Assembly (NCBI GenBank): GCA_002803225.1
Contig: NXFV01000681.1
Location: 124,001-188,000 of the forward strand
From: Gamarada debralockiae
Taxonomy: Eukaryota; Ascomycota; Leotiomycetes; Helotiales; Hyphodiscaceae
Direction of reading: 5' to 3'
Length of the DNA: 64,000 nt
This document shows positions 45,865 through 58,531 of this stretch, in pieces. Both the position numbers and the translations under genes were made by a program. A model generated the notes under the pieces. It did not search any database and was not told the origin of the DNA. It worked only from the letters and a program-made list of their open reading frames with translations. Within the stretch, counting starts at the first letter, position 1. Each line of letters opens with the position of its first letter.

Positions 45865-48699
45865 TCACCAGAGAAAGCATCCTTTAATCTGCATATATGT
45901 CAGCTCAGGAGTTGATGACAGGTCAGATGCTGACTCACAGGGTGGATAGCCGATGTATCGAGAGTGCATGGAGCCATCATCATAACAGTACTCCTCGCGC
46001 TCCGCCAAGCTGGTGCCACGGTCGAATTGTGAACGGCGACGGCGCTGCTCATTTCTAAGATGCTGGCCAGCACTAGGAGCAAATAGACCTAAGCGGGGTA
46101 AGCATGGGTCTTGGTTTGAACGAGAGAGGGCAGGAAGACATACCGACATTCTCAGCGTTCTCGCAGCTACGCTTAAGCTTGGAGGCATTGTCAGAAGCAG
46201 GAAACTCATCCTCCTCTCCCACGCGGCCTGTGCAGTCATGAATAGTGAAGAAGAGCTGCAGAGATATCAGATGGAAAGTTCAACAGCGTGAAGATGTAGC
46301 ATACCTTAGGGCGGTAGTGGGGGGGCTCGAGCATGACAGACGAGTTTCGGAACTTCTGGATCAAACAATCGCGGCCCTGGATTGCTGAGAGATGTTAGTA
46401 ATGTCGTTAATACCTTTGAAATGGGGCCCTTACTGGCATAAGATACCTCTGCGACTTTGTCACTCTTAAACATGTACCTTGATCAAATTAGTTAAAGATG
46501 GGAAGAAACAGGAATTTGCAAGAGCTTACCACTTTTGATTGGATCTGGCGTTGACAAACTTGGAACATGTTAGCCACAGCCTAGGGAAAACTCAACAAGG
46601 ACGTACATCAATGATATCCAAAGGCTAGGAAACCAGTCAGCAAATTAAAGCTACAGAAGTGTGGGGTTGAATTACTTACATCCGTGAAATTAATGAACGC
46701 ATAGCCGACGCTGAGAAAGTCAGTAACGAACCTTGAGGGGCTGCAAGATGTACACATACTTGCAATTGTTCGAGAAGTCAATGCGAAGGTACATAAAGTC
46801 GTATCTACCAAAACTCGATTCGTCAACGATCTCCTTCAACATGGCTTGGTCGACTTTGTTGGGGATGTTGCGGAGCATGACCTGAGAAAAAATGAGTATG
46901 CTATCCTCTGAGATAACTCGAAAGAAGATTCTCACAGTAGTACGGACGTCAATGCCTTGCTTGATACGATGAATGTCGACACGGTTATGGTGACCCGCAG
47001 CAGAATTAGGGAATTGGCGGCCTCGGTAATGGGGGAACTTGACAGCATTTTGGCGACGGCTTGGGCGATTGAAATAGTCGTAATCACGTTGATGGACACT
47101 AGCATTAGAATGGCCAAAACTCTGGCCATAGTTATGTTTCTGGAAGCCGAGTTGATTATATCCATGATGAAATCCGTTCTGAACGTCGAGGCTGTTGTGG
47201 CCAAAACCGGTGGATGTGAAGGGATTAAAGTCGCCACCGCCGAAATGACCTTGATGCTGCATGCCAGATGAGTAGGCTTGAGGGACAGCGATAGGTGTTG
47301 GACCGTACATACCACCCAACGCGAAAGGGAGCGCGGTTGGAGGTAAGGCGAAGGCAGGTGGGTTCGATGTCATATATGACATGCCAGAAGACGGGACTGC
47401 AGCAGCAATGACCTCAGGTTGACCAGGGAAGCTTGGAGTCGGATTGATTGACATACGACTGAAAACATCGCCAAGGTTAGACTGTTCTGCAGCGCGACGG
47501 GTGGGTGTAGTCATGTGTCCAAGACGATGAGATGGGTGAGGGATGTCTGGAGTGTGCTGCTCAAGCAAAAGTACAACGTCGCCTTGTGCAAACTTGATCT
47601 GCTTGCGGTTCAATCTTTGAACGGCTCGAAGAGCAAGGGCAGAGTCGCAAAACTCCGCAACCATGCGAAAGATGCCAGCTTCGGTTGCAGCTTGCTTCTG
47701 CCATGCGTGGAGCTTGCCTTCAACAGAAAGTATAGCTATGAGACCGTCTTCGAAAGTCTTCTTGTTGTACGGTGTGCCATTCGGGTAGCTAGCATTCAAC
47801 ACCACCTGGCCCTCGTGTGCAGAATAGGAGCCTCTGGATGGGGTATGGACAGCCTGGTAAGGGTTAGTCGAATTAAAAGACTTCGAGTGAATTCGACACT
47901 TACCGCGGCAAAGGCACCAGGAGAGATGTACTCAACAGCATACTTGGGAAGATCCAACTTGAGCGCAGTGTACACATTATCCGCATCGTTAATGTCAGAA
48001 TAGCGCAAGTAGACCGCAGCGGTACCACGTTCAATTCGCTCAGTTCCATTGAGCTTATAACCGGTCTTCTTAAAAGCCTAGGAAAGAAGTTAGCTGCCGT
48101 TGTTGTAAGGAAAATTGGGGACGTACCTCCAAGGAATTGATGACAATCTCATAAACTGATGAATCAACCTTGTAGATGCTCGTAATCTGAATGCAGCGAG
48201 TGGCACTCGTGTCAGTGCTAAAATTGCCAAAGGTACAAGCCTGGTTGGTGTTGCCTTGTTGAGCGCCATTGAATGATTGAGTAACATTACCAAGCGTAGA
48301 GCCGCGACCCGGGTTGATTTGATTCATGAGGGTTTCGAGTTTCTGAACCTGTCCAGGAAGAGCCGCAGTGGCACTTTGGCCGACGTTGAGGGTTGAAGTA
48401 GAGGCAATGTTGAGTGCGAATGGCTTAAAAGCTGAGGCAGTTGCTGACAGCTTCTGCTCACCATTGCACTTTGTAGTAGTTGTGACGAACGGATCTTGCT
48501 GGCTGGCTCTCAAGGGGCTACCAGTCTGCTCATTGGCAGCCTTCAATGGTCGAGCGTCCTCGGGAGAGAATGCAGTGAACCGAGTATCAGGGGTGCCTTC
48601 GCTGGATCCGACAACACCGCTTGAGGAGCTGGGGGATTGGCCGTACATTGTGGTAATGGGCGACATTATGGAGAGGGTGTTCGGACTGGAGGGAATCAT
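45865..48699 (-). CDS. Mei2-like RNA-binding protein
   Basis: Mei2 proteins bind RNA and in fission yeast drive meiosis. The diagnostic C-terminal RRM is present after splicing: VMLRNIPNKVDQAMLKEIVD, GRYDFMYLRIDFSNNC, VGYAFINFTD and further small exons (about 46700-46300) to PPHYRPK. Earlier exons hold two weaker RRM-like parts (AVYLRYSDINDADNVYTALK; ASYPNGTPYNKKTFEDGL to ALRAVQRLNRKQIKFAQGD) and a Gly/His/Asn/Phe-rich middle. The start at 48699 (MIPSSPNTL) is chosen; the frame is open further up and an in-frame ATG at 49011 exists. The end is either 45865 or, with one more splice (GTGAGT to TGCAG), near 45890. The upstream leader has repeated exon-like units. Confidence 0.82.
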
Positions 48700-49122
48700 A
48701 GATGTCAGCTGACCGAAAGGATACTGGCGTGAAAGTGTACGCTGAGAACGAGAGTGCACGCTGAGGGAAAGACTGAACGCTGAAAGCGAGTGAATGATTA
48801 AAGAGGGAATAGATGGAAAGAAGGATGATGGAACAGAAAGAGGCAGTAACTTCTCACTGTCGACAGCCTTTTCACTGTCGTGAATAGGTTGTAATTGTTG
48901 ACAGCAGCCTGTAGCTCTCGCTAACGATTTTGTGATCGACAGCGCCAGCGACAATGACAGTTGAGAGGGATTGAACGAATGTAGGTAGAAGACTAAGTTG
49001 TTTTGCAACATGTCTGTCCCCAAGTCCACAGAACCCAATGCGCTGTAGGTGCATTACGTGTGTGTAAAGTATTCGCAGTAAGGGCTGGTGGTTGTAGAGT
49101 AATATGAGTGATATTGGACATA

Positions 49123-49791
49123 CCGGAGATAGAAGGAATGTTGAATTATGAGAGGAAGTGTTGTGTATGGGAAGGAGGTGTCTTGTATCGGGTCTTGACC
49201 TTGAGAAATATCAGTAGAGGCATCGGAAAAGTGTTGGTTAAATGTCATGGTGTCTTGGAGAAGTAATCATTCAGAGGGTTTGAATCGCTGTGGGTGTGGT
49301 AGAGTTCTATAAATGGAGGCAGACAGGGGAAGAATTGAACATACCAGAGTTGAAATACGGAGAGCGAAACGTGTACCGACTCTGAGGCGAAAGAAATGTC
49401 AATAGAAGTCTTGGAGAGTGTTGGTAATACCAATGTGTCTTGAGCCAAGATATTCTTCCCAATTGAAGTGTTACAGGCCGAGTAGAGCAGCTTGACATGT
49501 GTGGGGTTTGTAGGAGCCAGAATTGAACCTACCAGAGGTGTTAGGCCAAGGGCGAAGCGTTGGTTTCGGAAAGAGAGGCTTCGTATGGAAGACCTGGGTG
49601 GAGGAGAAGAAGTCAGCAGCAGTCAGAGTGAGAATATTGGTTTAGTTTCAAGGTAAGAGCGTTTGTTTGCAGCAGAATCTGAAGAATTGAAGGTGTAGTA
49701 GAGCTTTGTAAACGCGCGATAGAGGAGATAGAAGCAAAATTGAACGTACCAGAGAGATGCTGTTTCCGAAAGGAAGCTTTGGGTCGTAGGC
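49123..49791 (-). repeat. Four exon-intron-like units repeated in the Mei2-like 5' leader
   Basis: On the minus strand, four short blocks are each bounded by an acceptor-like end and a donor: 49791-49750 (42 nt), 49593-49533 (61), 49381-49345 (37) and 49199-49124 (76). Three end CTCTG before GTACGT, GTAGGT or GTATGT; the fourth ends CTCCG before GTATGT. All donors are followed by TTCAAT or a variant. Donor spacing is 217, 188 and 221 bp. Blocks one and two share AAGC-CT-CTTTCnGAAAC. This looks like tandem duplication of an untranslated exon with its flanks. Confidence 0.55.
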
Positions 49792-52148
49792 CTGTGTGGA
49801 GAGGTATCAGTTGAGGTCAGAGCGATAGGCTAGGCTCGAGGTGACAATTCGTGTTTGTCTATGTTTCTCCGTTGGAACGTGTCCGTCTCTATCGGCGTAT
49901 TTCGCGCACTATTTTTTTAGGTGTTCGGACGTGTTGGGAATAGGTATGGGGTCGACCGGCCGTGGTTGGGACAGAGGCCTCGTGCGAGTGTCTAACGTAC
50001 CTTGCATGGGTTAACGCCCCCTGTTCGAGATAGCGCCTCCGGAACAGATATAAAACGATTGTCCACTATCGGGAAACGTTTATATGACCACAGGAAGTAA
50101 TCAATTGATGACTGAGAGTCTTGTCGGGAAGGTGTCAGGAGGTTGTGCGAGTAACAGGCTCGATTGTGACGAATTTTCAATTTCAATCGAGTAAACACTG
50201 GGCAATTGAGTGTGCTGTGAATTAAAAAACACCGAATTGAAGAAGATTTGGATGGTGTGAGAGTATGATGGTGCTGTGGTGATGAGGAACGGAGAAGGTA
50301 GATAGAGAAACCCTGGATGATGCAGATTTTGGCGGGTTTGAAGAGCAATAAGTTAGGGCTACGCAGAATTCAGTGAATCACATCAATTTTACGCAAAATT
50401 AAGTGAACATTACAGACTTCATAAGTATGACATCGCCAGTGCAGATGGGTTCCTTCCTAGAACCACATAGAAGTCGTGCGGCAGGACCTGAATTGGAAGG
50501 AGAGTGTAGCCATGTCTCTAGTTCTAGACAAACCGCAAGCACGGAACAACTCGGCACAGCAGTCTCCGTCTATGTAGATGCATAGCTTGTTCTGCAAGGG
50601 GAAACTCCGGAGTAACTTTGAATTTCTCTATTGGATTGCTGTGTTCAACCAATTCCATTGATGGAGCTAAAAATCCATGAAGTCACAAGAAGCACGGAAG
50701 GAAGCTTTGAGGTGCATGGCTCCATAGCAAGACTGCTGCCTGCCCGGGATGGTATGTATCATCTCAAACGGTCTTGGGGTATTGATGAGAACGTCCTCTC
50801 AGTGAAGACGCATCCTTCGAGCACATAATGTGACAACGAAGTTTCTTTTGCTCATAGAACAATGCCATCTGCTATGTCTCATAGCGATAACATTTACTGC
50901 AATACCTTTCCCAAACTTTCACTAATCTTGAACCCTCCTTGCTGCTTGGTACATTCTGCCGCCTGTGTTCCAAGCTTGCCTGACCTGAACTTTTGCATCG
51001 GGCTTCGATATCAGGACACTTCTTGGAATATTTACTGGGTGGGCATCTCCCACTAAGAACAAGTTGTTGCTCACGGCGGACTCAAAGAAAATCTGCTGCA
51101 TGGAGGGCTGCCTTCATATGCATGCAGGTCATCCACCTTCAGCCTCGACCATCTATACTTTGGTGACGAGCTGAGCAGCAAAGGTTGAATACTATATTTC
51201 ATGGCCTCTTATTAAGTTTTGAGGAACATGGTACCTTACCAAGAGCCTGCGATCAGATATGCGCCGTCATCGAAGAGGGGAGCATTCTCTGGTTGCGTTT
51301 GACCTGCTCATCAGCTTACCCAGTGTAGGATTTACGAAGCTAAGAGATCCGGTCATTCGAAGGTTCATAGGTCGTACCAGTTCCTCGTTCCAAGGAAATT
51401 AAGTAAATGGTATGCAGATCTAAAGGTACAACCATGGAATTACAAAAGAAGAGGCCCTCATGGCTCAGATGCAGGTTTCCAATTCCACGCGAGAAGCAAC
51501 ACTTGCTGGCCTTCCACATATCTCAAACCCCCACCATGACAGCCGGAACTATCCTCCAACTTGGACTCCCAATTGTTGAAAGAACCTGGTTGAGAAGACG
51601 TTAGCATCTGTAACTTTTAAAGGGTAGTTTGCCTCCAGGGTCGTGGCGAATCTGAGGCAGGAGCTGCCCACAGCCAAGCTCATTGAATCTCTCAAGGAAA
51701 GGCCACTTCCTAATATCCCTAGTTCCTATAACAGCCCTCAGATTCAAATCAGAAGGCATCCTGTCCCATCGGCCAGAGGTTGACTCTCTCGAGGTTGGGG
51801 AGACATGTGGCCAGTTGCGATCAAATAGTACTCCTAAATCATCCCATTGCAGTCCTTTCACACCCGCGCTGGACGTGCCTCAAATTCCGTAAAGACTGCC
51901 CGAAGTCTACCTTTCTGTCTAAAGCTCAAGAGAATGAAAAGAATTCGACGTTGTGTTTAGGTTACTCGGTTGCCGTCATCCTTCCCTTCAAAGAGCGCTA
52001 CTAAACGAGGTACGGAAGCCACCTTATCTCAAACCACCTTGAACGCCCAGGCGTATTCTTAAATCTGGCATACCATTTTGATATCTAAGGACATGTAGTC
52101 TATCTCCCAGAAGCTTAGACTTCAATCTGTCGACTACATTCACCCGAA
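49792..52148. other. Gene-poor region, 2.3 kb
   Basis: Probable promoter and first leader exon of the Mei2-like gene near 49800-50000. From 50000 to 52148 no gene is recognised. A minus open frame at 51601-51861 reads somewhat protein-like (LNLRAVIGTRDIRKWPFLER) but is isolated and may be a relic. Confidence 0.4.
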
Positions 52149-54856
52149 ATGGCTCCACGAAAGGTCCAATATGATGACTACAGAGTCGCAGTGCAACAGG
52201 TACAATTCCATGACGAGTCCAAGAGTCCCAAGCTAAATTCCATGGCTACATAGATTATTATGCCCTCCTCTGATACCGACTACCTCGACCAACTGATACC
52301 CGCCCTCAAAGATGCTACGATCTCGAATAGAACGACGGGGCTCATGCAGAGCTTGGCCCAATACGCCGACGAGCGCGAGGCTGACATCGAACGAATCGGC
52401 TTGACCAAGCACGAAGAGTTTCTGCAATCAGTAAACCAGCTCCAGAAAGTACGAGAGGGGACTGTGGCTCTTACCTCCGAGATTCTGAGCCTCAATCAGT
52501 CGATTCAAGCAAGCACGGAGAAATTGGCAGCGCAGAAAGAGGCACTGGTGGACACGAGGGCGATTCGACAGAATATTGCGGAAGCTTCTGAAGCGCTGAA
52601 GGAATCACTGAAGGTCTTGCATGCGGTGAACCAAGCGCATGAGTTGATCCGGAAGAAGAAGTACTATGGAGCTTTGAAAGCGTTGGACGATTTGCAGAAC
52701 GAGCATTTGATTCCCACGATCCAGAACAAATATGCTACACAACATAAGCTGGCGGATATAATACAAAAGTCGATACCTGCATCACAAAAGGCAATTTCAG
52801 AGGCGGTCATGACGGATCTAAATACATGGCTATACCGCATCAGAGAGACCTCTCAATTCCTAGGTGAGGTCGCCTTTTATCACACCGAGATGCGACGGAC
52901 GAGACAGAAGGAGCGCATGGAATCGAATGCATATCTACGGAACTTCAAGCTCAACTCTGCTATAGAACTAGTGTTTGATGAGAGCGAGGAATTCGATGTG
53001 CTAGACAACGAAGAGCTTCAAGTGGACTTCACACCACTATTTGAATGCTTGCATATCCATGAAGCATTGGGCCAGAGCGAGAAATTTCGCGTCGAATATG
53101 CTGCAACACGAAGACGCCAGAAAGAGTTACTGCTACCAAGTTCCGTGAACCTGGTCAATGAGGATGATGATTCAAGTCTTAGCAGTCTGTTAGAGGGTAT
53201 CGCTGGTTTTGCAATCATCGAGAAAGCTACCATGAGGAGGGTCCCTAATCTACGCTCTAATGTTGATGTATGTCTATCGAAGAAAGGGCACGTTGGATCT
53301 CTTGCTGACAATACAGGTCGATGAGTTGTGGGACTCGATGTGCCATACGGCTATTAGTCTGATATCCAAGGCTCTTGACACTGTTGACAATGCGGAAGTC
53401 TTGCTTAAGATAAAAGGGGTCGTTGCCTTGTTCATTCAAACTATGGATGTAAGTAGAGCTCTCAGCCGATCAAGACTTGTTGCTAAACTTCTGCTCAGGG
53501 CTGGGGATACTCGGTTTCGGTGCTTGACACATTCTTGCTCAAACTCTTTGAGAAGTATGCCGAGTTACTGAAGAGAAGATTTAGTGATGACTTCCAAGAA
53601 GTGAGTCTTGAAATATCTACTGAGTCGTGACAGTTACTGACTGTTGTTAGATCGTATCCACCGATGATTATATGCCAATGCCAATAAGCAACCTCGACGA
53701 GTACGACAAAGTCGTCAATGTCAGTTGGTTCACACCCGAAAAACCCAGGGAGGAGCTCACGTGTGTATATCTTTTAAACCAATTTAAATACCATGCTAAT
53801 AGCTCCAGATTCCCCTGCGTTCTCCCCTTCTCTCAAATGTATCCCCTCTGCTGCATCGACATCCGCAACTTCCTAAACCAATTCTACTTCTTCTCCGACG
53901 ATCACTTCCAACACCCCGACGTAATCGATGAAACCCTCAAGAAATCCCTCGACCAACTCCTCTCCGAAAAAGTCTGCCAATCCCTCGTCGAGCGCCTCTC
54001 CTCCCAATACCTCGGCCAAATAGTCCAAATCCTCATCAACCTCGAGCATTTCGAGACCGCCTGCAGTGAGCTCGAACAACTCCTCATCGCAGCACGATCT
54101 TCCACTTCAGCCGGCGGACCTATCGTGCTTAATGCTACCGAAGAGTTTAGGAGTAATAAGAAGACGGCTGAGAAGCGGATCTTTGAGTTGGTTAATTCGA
54201 AGATTGATGATCTGGTTGAGACGGCCGAGTATGATTGGTACGTTGCAATCCGCCTCTATCCTCATTTCCCAAATCTCCGATCCTTCAACTAACGTATAAA
54301 CAGGATGGCGCCCACCCTCGAAACCGAACCCAGCAACTACATGCAAACACTAACCCGCTACCTCTCCAACATAATGAACTCGACCCTGCTCGGCTTGCCC
54401 CGCGAAATCAAAGAACTAATCTACTTCGACGCGCTCTCGCATGCAGCCAACATGATCCTCGCCCTCCCCCTCTCCCCGGAAGTCAAAAAAATAAATCCAA
54501 ACGGAGTAGCCGCTCTCTCCAAAGACGTGAATTACTTGGCCGAATTTGTGGATGGGTTGGATAATGCGATGATTCTCAAGGAGAATTTGGATGAGTTGCA
54601 GCAGACGGTCCAGCTTATGCAGACGGAGGATCCGAATGAGTATTTTGACAATGCGACGCGGAATCGCAAGTTTGGACGGGTTGATCCGTTGAATGGACCG
54701 AGGATTTTGGAGAAGTACGTTTCCCCATTCTGTTTTACATTATGTGGATGGGAAGAAAGTCAGGAACTAATTGCGAACAGGCTCACGCACTCAGTCCAAA
54801 GTCCCATCAGGACTGACAGACTTGGGAATTTCTCTTCACGATTTGGAATGCGTTGA
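52149..54856 (+). CDS. sec15: Exocyst complex subunit Sec15
   Basis: Part of the exocyst tether that docks secretory vesicles at growth sites, and the subunit that binds the Rab Sec4. The first exon (52149-52199) encodes MAPRKVQYDDYRVAVQQ. The second starts at 52254 and includes the Sec15 blocks EEFLQSVNQLQKVREGTVAL, ALVDTRAIRQNIAEASEAL, AHELIRKKKYYGALKALDDL, SETSQFL-like RETSQFLGEVAFYHTEM and FECLHIHEALG. Later exons give RRFSDDFQEIVSTDDYMPMP cut short, FPCVLPFSQMYPLCCIDIR, FLNQFYFFSDD and NYMQTLTRYLSNIMNSTLLG. The last intron joins LEK to LTHSVQSP, ending TGA at 54856. About 780 residues, as expected. Confidence 0.93.
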
Positions 54857-55039
54857 TCTCAGGAGGGGAAGGGAAAGATGTGCATGGGACTCGAGATCAA
54901 TGCTATTGGGGTACTGTTCTCCATTACGTCCAAGCGCCTCAAGCAACGCAGCTACTCAACAGGGGTACAATTTTCCGCCCGCAAACTCCATTCCACTCAA
55001 AACCAACTTTCCCGCCGAAATGTATTTTTTGAGGACGCC

Positions 55040-56217
55040 TTAGCCGACATCGTAGTCTCTCTCGCCTTCTGCATCAGCGTCACCTTCTCCACCGTCATGT
55101 CGTGGGTAGCTGTGAGCTGTGTCCTGGCCAACAGGGTCGTGGGGGCGTCCTTGTGGGACTTGGTACATCTGCTGGTAGGAGTTAGTTTGGAACATGGTCA
55201 GTGAAGTGGATTTAAGGAGTAATTACCTGCTGGGCTTGCATTGGCGGATATCCATACATGCCCTCCATCTCACCATACATCTGCTGCTGAGGAGCACCAT
55301 ACGGAGCCGCAGGACCTGGCTGAACCTGCGTCGTATACATATTGCTCTGCTGGCGATAATCTTGTTCGGGAGCCAAACCATGAGTAATATTGTAATCGGG
55401 CGGAGGCATAGCTTGATGAGCCTGTTGCGGGACGTGCTGCTGGGGAATCTGAGTCGAAGCCGCAGCGCCTGGACCTCCAGGAGCGGTCGGTTGATTTGTA
55501 GTTCTCTTTGCGTGGCTCGCCGCCTCCTCGCGAGGCACGATGTCAATTAGGAAATCAAACATATCCGATTTAGCCAGTGCGGACGCAATGTCTGATCTTT
55601 GCAGTGTGCGACGCTTGTTTTCCTCGGCGTGGATCCAGGCGCGCATCGTGAGTTCTGTGATGAAGATGTCGCAACCCTTCGCAAACAAGATTGGAGCCTC
55701 GGCGGAAATCATCTTGACTTCTGGGTCTGCCTTCATGACTTTCTTGATACGTGCTAAGGGGAGTTGGTGGAGTTTGTAGTCGTGGGTGTCGGTTTCGAGG
55801 TGGGAGATTATCTGCTGCCAGTAGGTTGTGAGGATGTCTTTGTAGGTGCCGTGGAGACCTTGGTTGACCTGTTTGTTGAATTAACTTCCATTGTAATTCG
55901 TAGATGAAGGGGAACCTTACGTTTGCCCATGCGCCTGAGTAGAAATCAGAGACTGGTGCATAGCCTTGAGCCGAAAGCTGTGTTTGTGTCAGTAGATTAT
56001 GAGTGGTTGAGCTGAGGCGTACATACTGCTGCACTGGCACCTATCGAGGGAACATGTTAGCTGAAGCCAATGAATGATGGGAGAGTTGCGACAGCTGTTT
56101 GCCATCGCAAACTAGAGTTTGAAACTCACCATAATGACCTCCATGATTCGTATCATAGACCGGCTGCTGGCGTGGAGGTTGCTGTCCGTGGGACGAACCA
56201 GGCGGATTTTGATCCAT
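55040..56217 (-). CDS. hap5: CCAAT-binding complex subunit Hap5 / NF-YC
   Basis: Histone-fold subunit of the CCAAT-binding complex. ATG at 56217 opens a short Gln/Pro-rich exon ([15 protein letters not shown]). After two introns comes the NF-YC core: [91 protein letters not shown]. The Gln/Pro/Tyr-rich C-terminus is split by a last intron leading to [16 protein letters not shown] and ends DYDVG at TAA 55040. In ascomycetes this complex with HapX also controls iron-dependent genes. Confidence 0.95.
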
Positions 56218-57463
56218 CTTGTCGAACCTTCAATTATCTCGATGGACCGTTTTCACCTGTCGCGCAATCGGTGCACGGCAAGACGCTTGAGGACGACAAT
56301 GCGACAGCGAGGCTGGTAAAGGTGTTGATTCGCGCGTCGATCGTTACTGGAAGTCGTCGAGAAATGGTTGGGTGAATACGCCGAACGCAGAGCGGAAGCT
56401 CACAGACGGGGCGGGGATTTTTTGTGCTTTATCTTGCTGTAACAAACAGCGGAATCGCTCTCTCGAATTCACTCGAGGGAAGTCTGTTTGCGCGACAGGC
56501 GTGATGCTCGTGATTGTTGATGTTGATGCCTCCGATCCATTCAACCAATGATGGCTGTTGAATGAAGCTGAGCTTCAAGCTGTTTGTTTGGCTTCGGGAA
56601 CTTGAGAGGTGGTTGGAGAAAGCGGTCAACCGACTCGGGGGGAAGGGCGGGTCAGCGAATGAAGAGAAAGATGTGACAGCGACAAAGCCCGTCAAAATCA
56701 ACCACTCAAATCACACTGCAATTCCCACTCTGCCCTATGAGAATACCAAGGTACCTGGTGGAGTTTATGCGAATGGTAATGTATGTATGATGGAGATTTG
56801 CACAGATACTGCAGTACAGTACTTTTGTGATAGTCAATTTGTAGGGTGTTTGAATGGACCAAGAACATCGAGGAGCATGAAGCCACTCTGGTATATATGT
56901 CCTTAATTCAAATCAGATTGGGCAGCGAGTTTTTCAGTCAGTGTGTATGCGTTGTCCATTCCCCAGCCACGAGAAGCATATTTCCATCCATCCCGGGCAG
57001 CGGCGCGAGGCTGAGGGTGAGCATTTGTATGAGTGCATGTACGATGAACGCACCGTTGGCCGACTTTGGGGTCGGATGTTGAGGTGTTCTGCTTCCTTCG
57101 CCCTTCCACAGTGGCCGTCAGTGCCCAAATTTACCACCAAGGTTTCTCTCCCAACTTCCCCGGCCAATCAAGTGAAAGTAGCTGATTATTTCCAACTACT
57201 TTCATGCATCAACCATCATACTTGCGAAAAGAGATCTCCGGATGCCCTTAACGTCCGATTTCAAAGCTGACCGACTTTTGGAATAGGCCGATCTTGGATC
57301 TCGGGGCTGGGCTTGAAATTGAGGCTAGTCCTAAAGTGCTCTAGAACGATGTCTATCTCAAAAAGAAATTTAGCGAACGTCTCCATCTCGAAATTTGTTC
57401 AGAGCCGATGGGAAAGCTTGCAAAGCTCCATTTTCGGGAACCCTGGAAAGAAGCACTGGAAAT
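56218..57463. other. Intergenic, 1.2 kb
   Basis: Divergent upstream region of hap5 and fcf2. Short open frames only; no gene recognised. Confidence 0.45.
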
Positions 57464-58468
57464 CATGGCTGAAGAAGATCTCTCCGATGAGCAACTGCAT
57501 CAACTGCTCAAGGATGCAGAGCAGAGATTGAGAAGTGCAAAGCATAATACGCTTTCCCTTCCAACTCTTCAAAAGAGGTACGCGCAACTCCAACACCCCA
57601 AACCATCCGTGGACACACTGCTAAGCTTTGCAGCATACCAAAAGTTGCCTCTGGCACATCGATCACTCCATACATCAAGTCCACCGCCCAAGGTGCACAA
57701 GTCGACCGCATACATCTGGTCAACGACAAGCAAAGGAAGCTTTCGAACGGAATACGAATAGTTGAAGATCCTGTTTCCATCAAGAACAAGGCCGCCCAGG
57801 TAAGACATGTCGAATATATCTTTGCTTGGAAACATCTTCTATGAGGAAAATTTATCCCAAAATGCACTGACGCAGAATTTGGTCCCGTCTTGGGTACCTC
57901 CCTGCAACAATGATGCTCTTTATATTCATAGTTACACTGAGAAGAAAACACCAAGTTGCTTTTTATTGGACATGATTCCTGGATGCAGAAGCTAATTGTA
58001 AATCATAGGCAAAGAAGGCCACTGCTGGGTCGGACTGGTACAATCTTCCAAAGACGGTTGTTACTCCCGAACTCAAGCGCGATCTCCAGTTGCTTAAGAT
58101 GAGAGATGTTTTGGACCCGAAAAGATTTTGTATATTTCCCACAAACCACCGAGTGCCCTACCTTCGGGCCAAATATTTGAACCTCTGCTAACATTATGGC
58201 AGATAAAAAGGATAGCTCTACGGCAAAGATTCCCGAATTTTCACAAGTGGGCACAATCATCGAGGGACCAACGGAATACTTCAGCGGCAGACTCTCGAAT
58301 AAGGAGAGGAAGCAGACATTCGTTGAGGAAGTTCTTGCACGGGAAAAATCAGATGGCCGATTTAAAGCAAAATACAACGACATCCAAGCAGCGAAGACCA
58401 GCGGAAAGAAGGCACATTTCAAGAAGATGAAGGAGTTGAGACGTGGCGGAGGTTCAAAGAATCGCTGA
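57464..58468 (+). CDS. fcf2: Fcf2, pre-rRNA processing factor
   Basis: Nucleolar protein needed for early 18S pre-rRNA cleavages. Four exons: the first from ATG 57464 (MAEEDLSDEQLHQLLKDAEQ) ends at QK; an intron (GTACGC to TTTGCAG) joins to SIPKVASGTSITPYIKS; a 209-bp intron (57800-58008) joins AAQ to AKKATAGSDWYNLPKT; a third (GTATAT to GGCAG) joins DPKRF to YKKD. The Fcf2 domain follows: WYNLP, LKMRDVLDPKRFYKK, VGTIIEGPTEYFSGRLSNKE, RKQTFVEEVLA, KKMKELRRGGG. Tail-to-tail with the PNP gene, 63 bp apart. Confidence 0.9.
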
Positions 58469-58531
58469 ACTAATTGTGCCGGGTCTCTATTTCAACAATT
58501 TTGACAATCAAGCGCTGAGAGTCTGATCAGC

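Noticed and set aside
51601..51861. Minus open frame with protein-like composition.
   Set aside because: Isolated, no ATG context or neighbouring exons, family not recognised.
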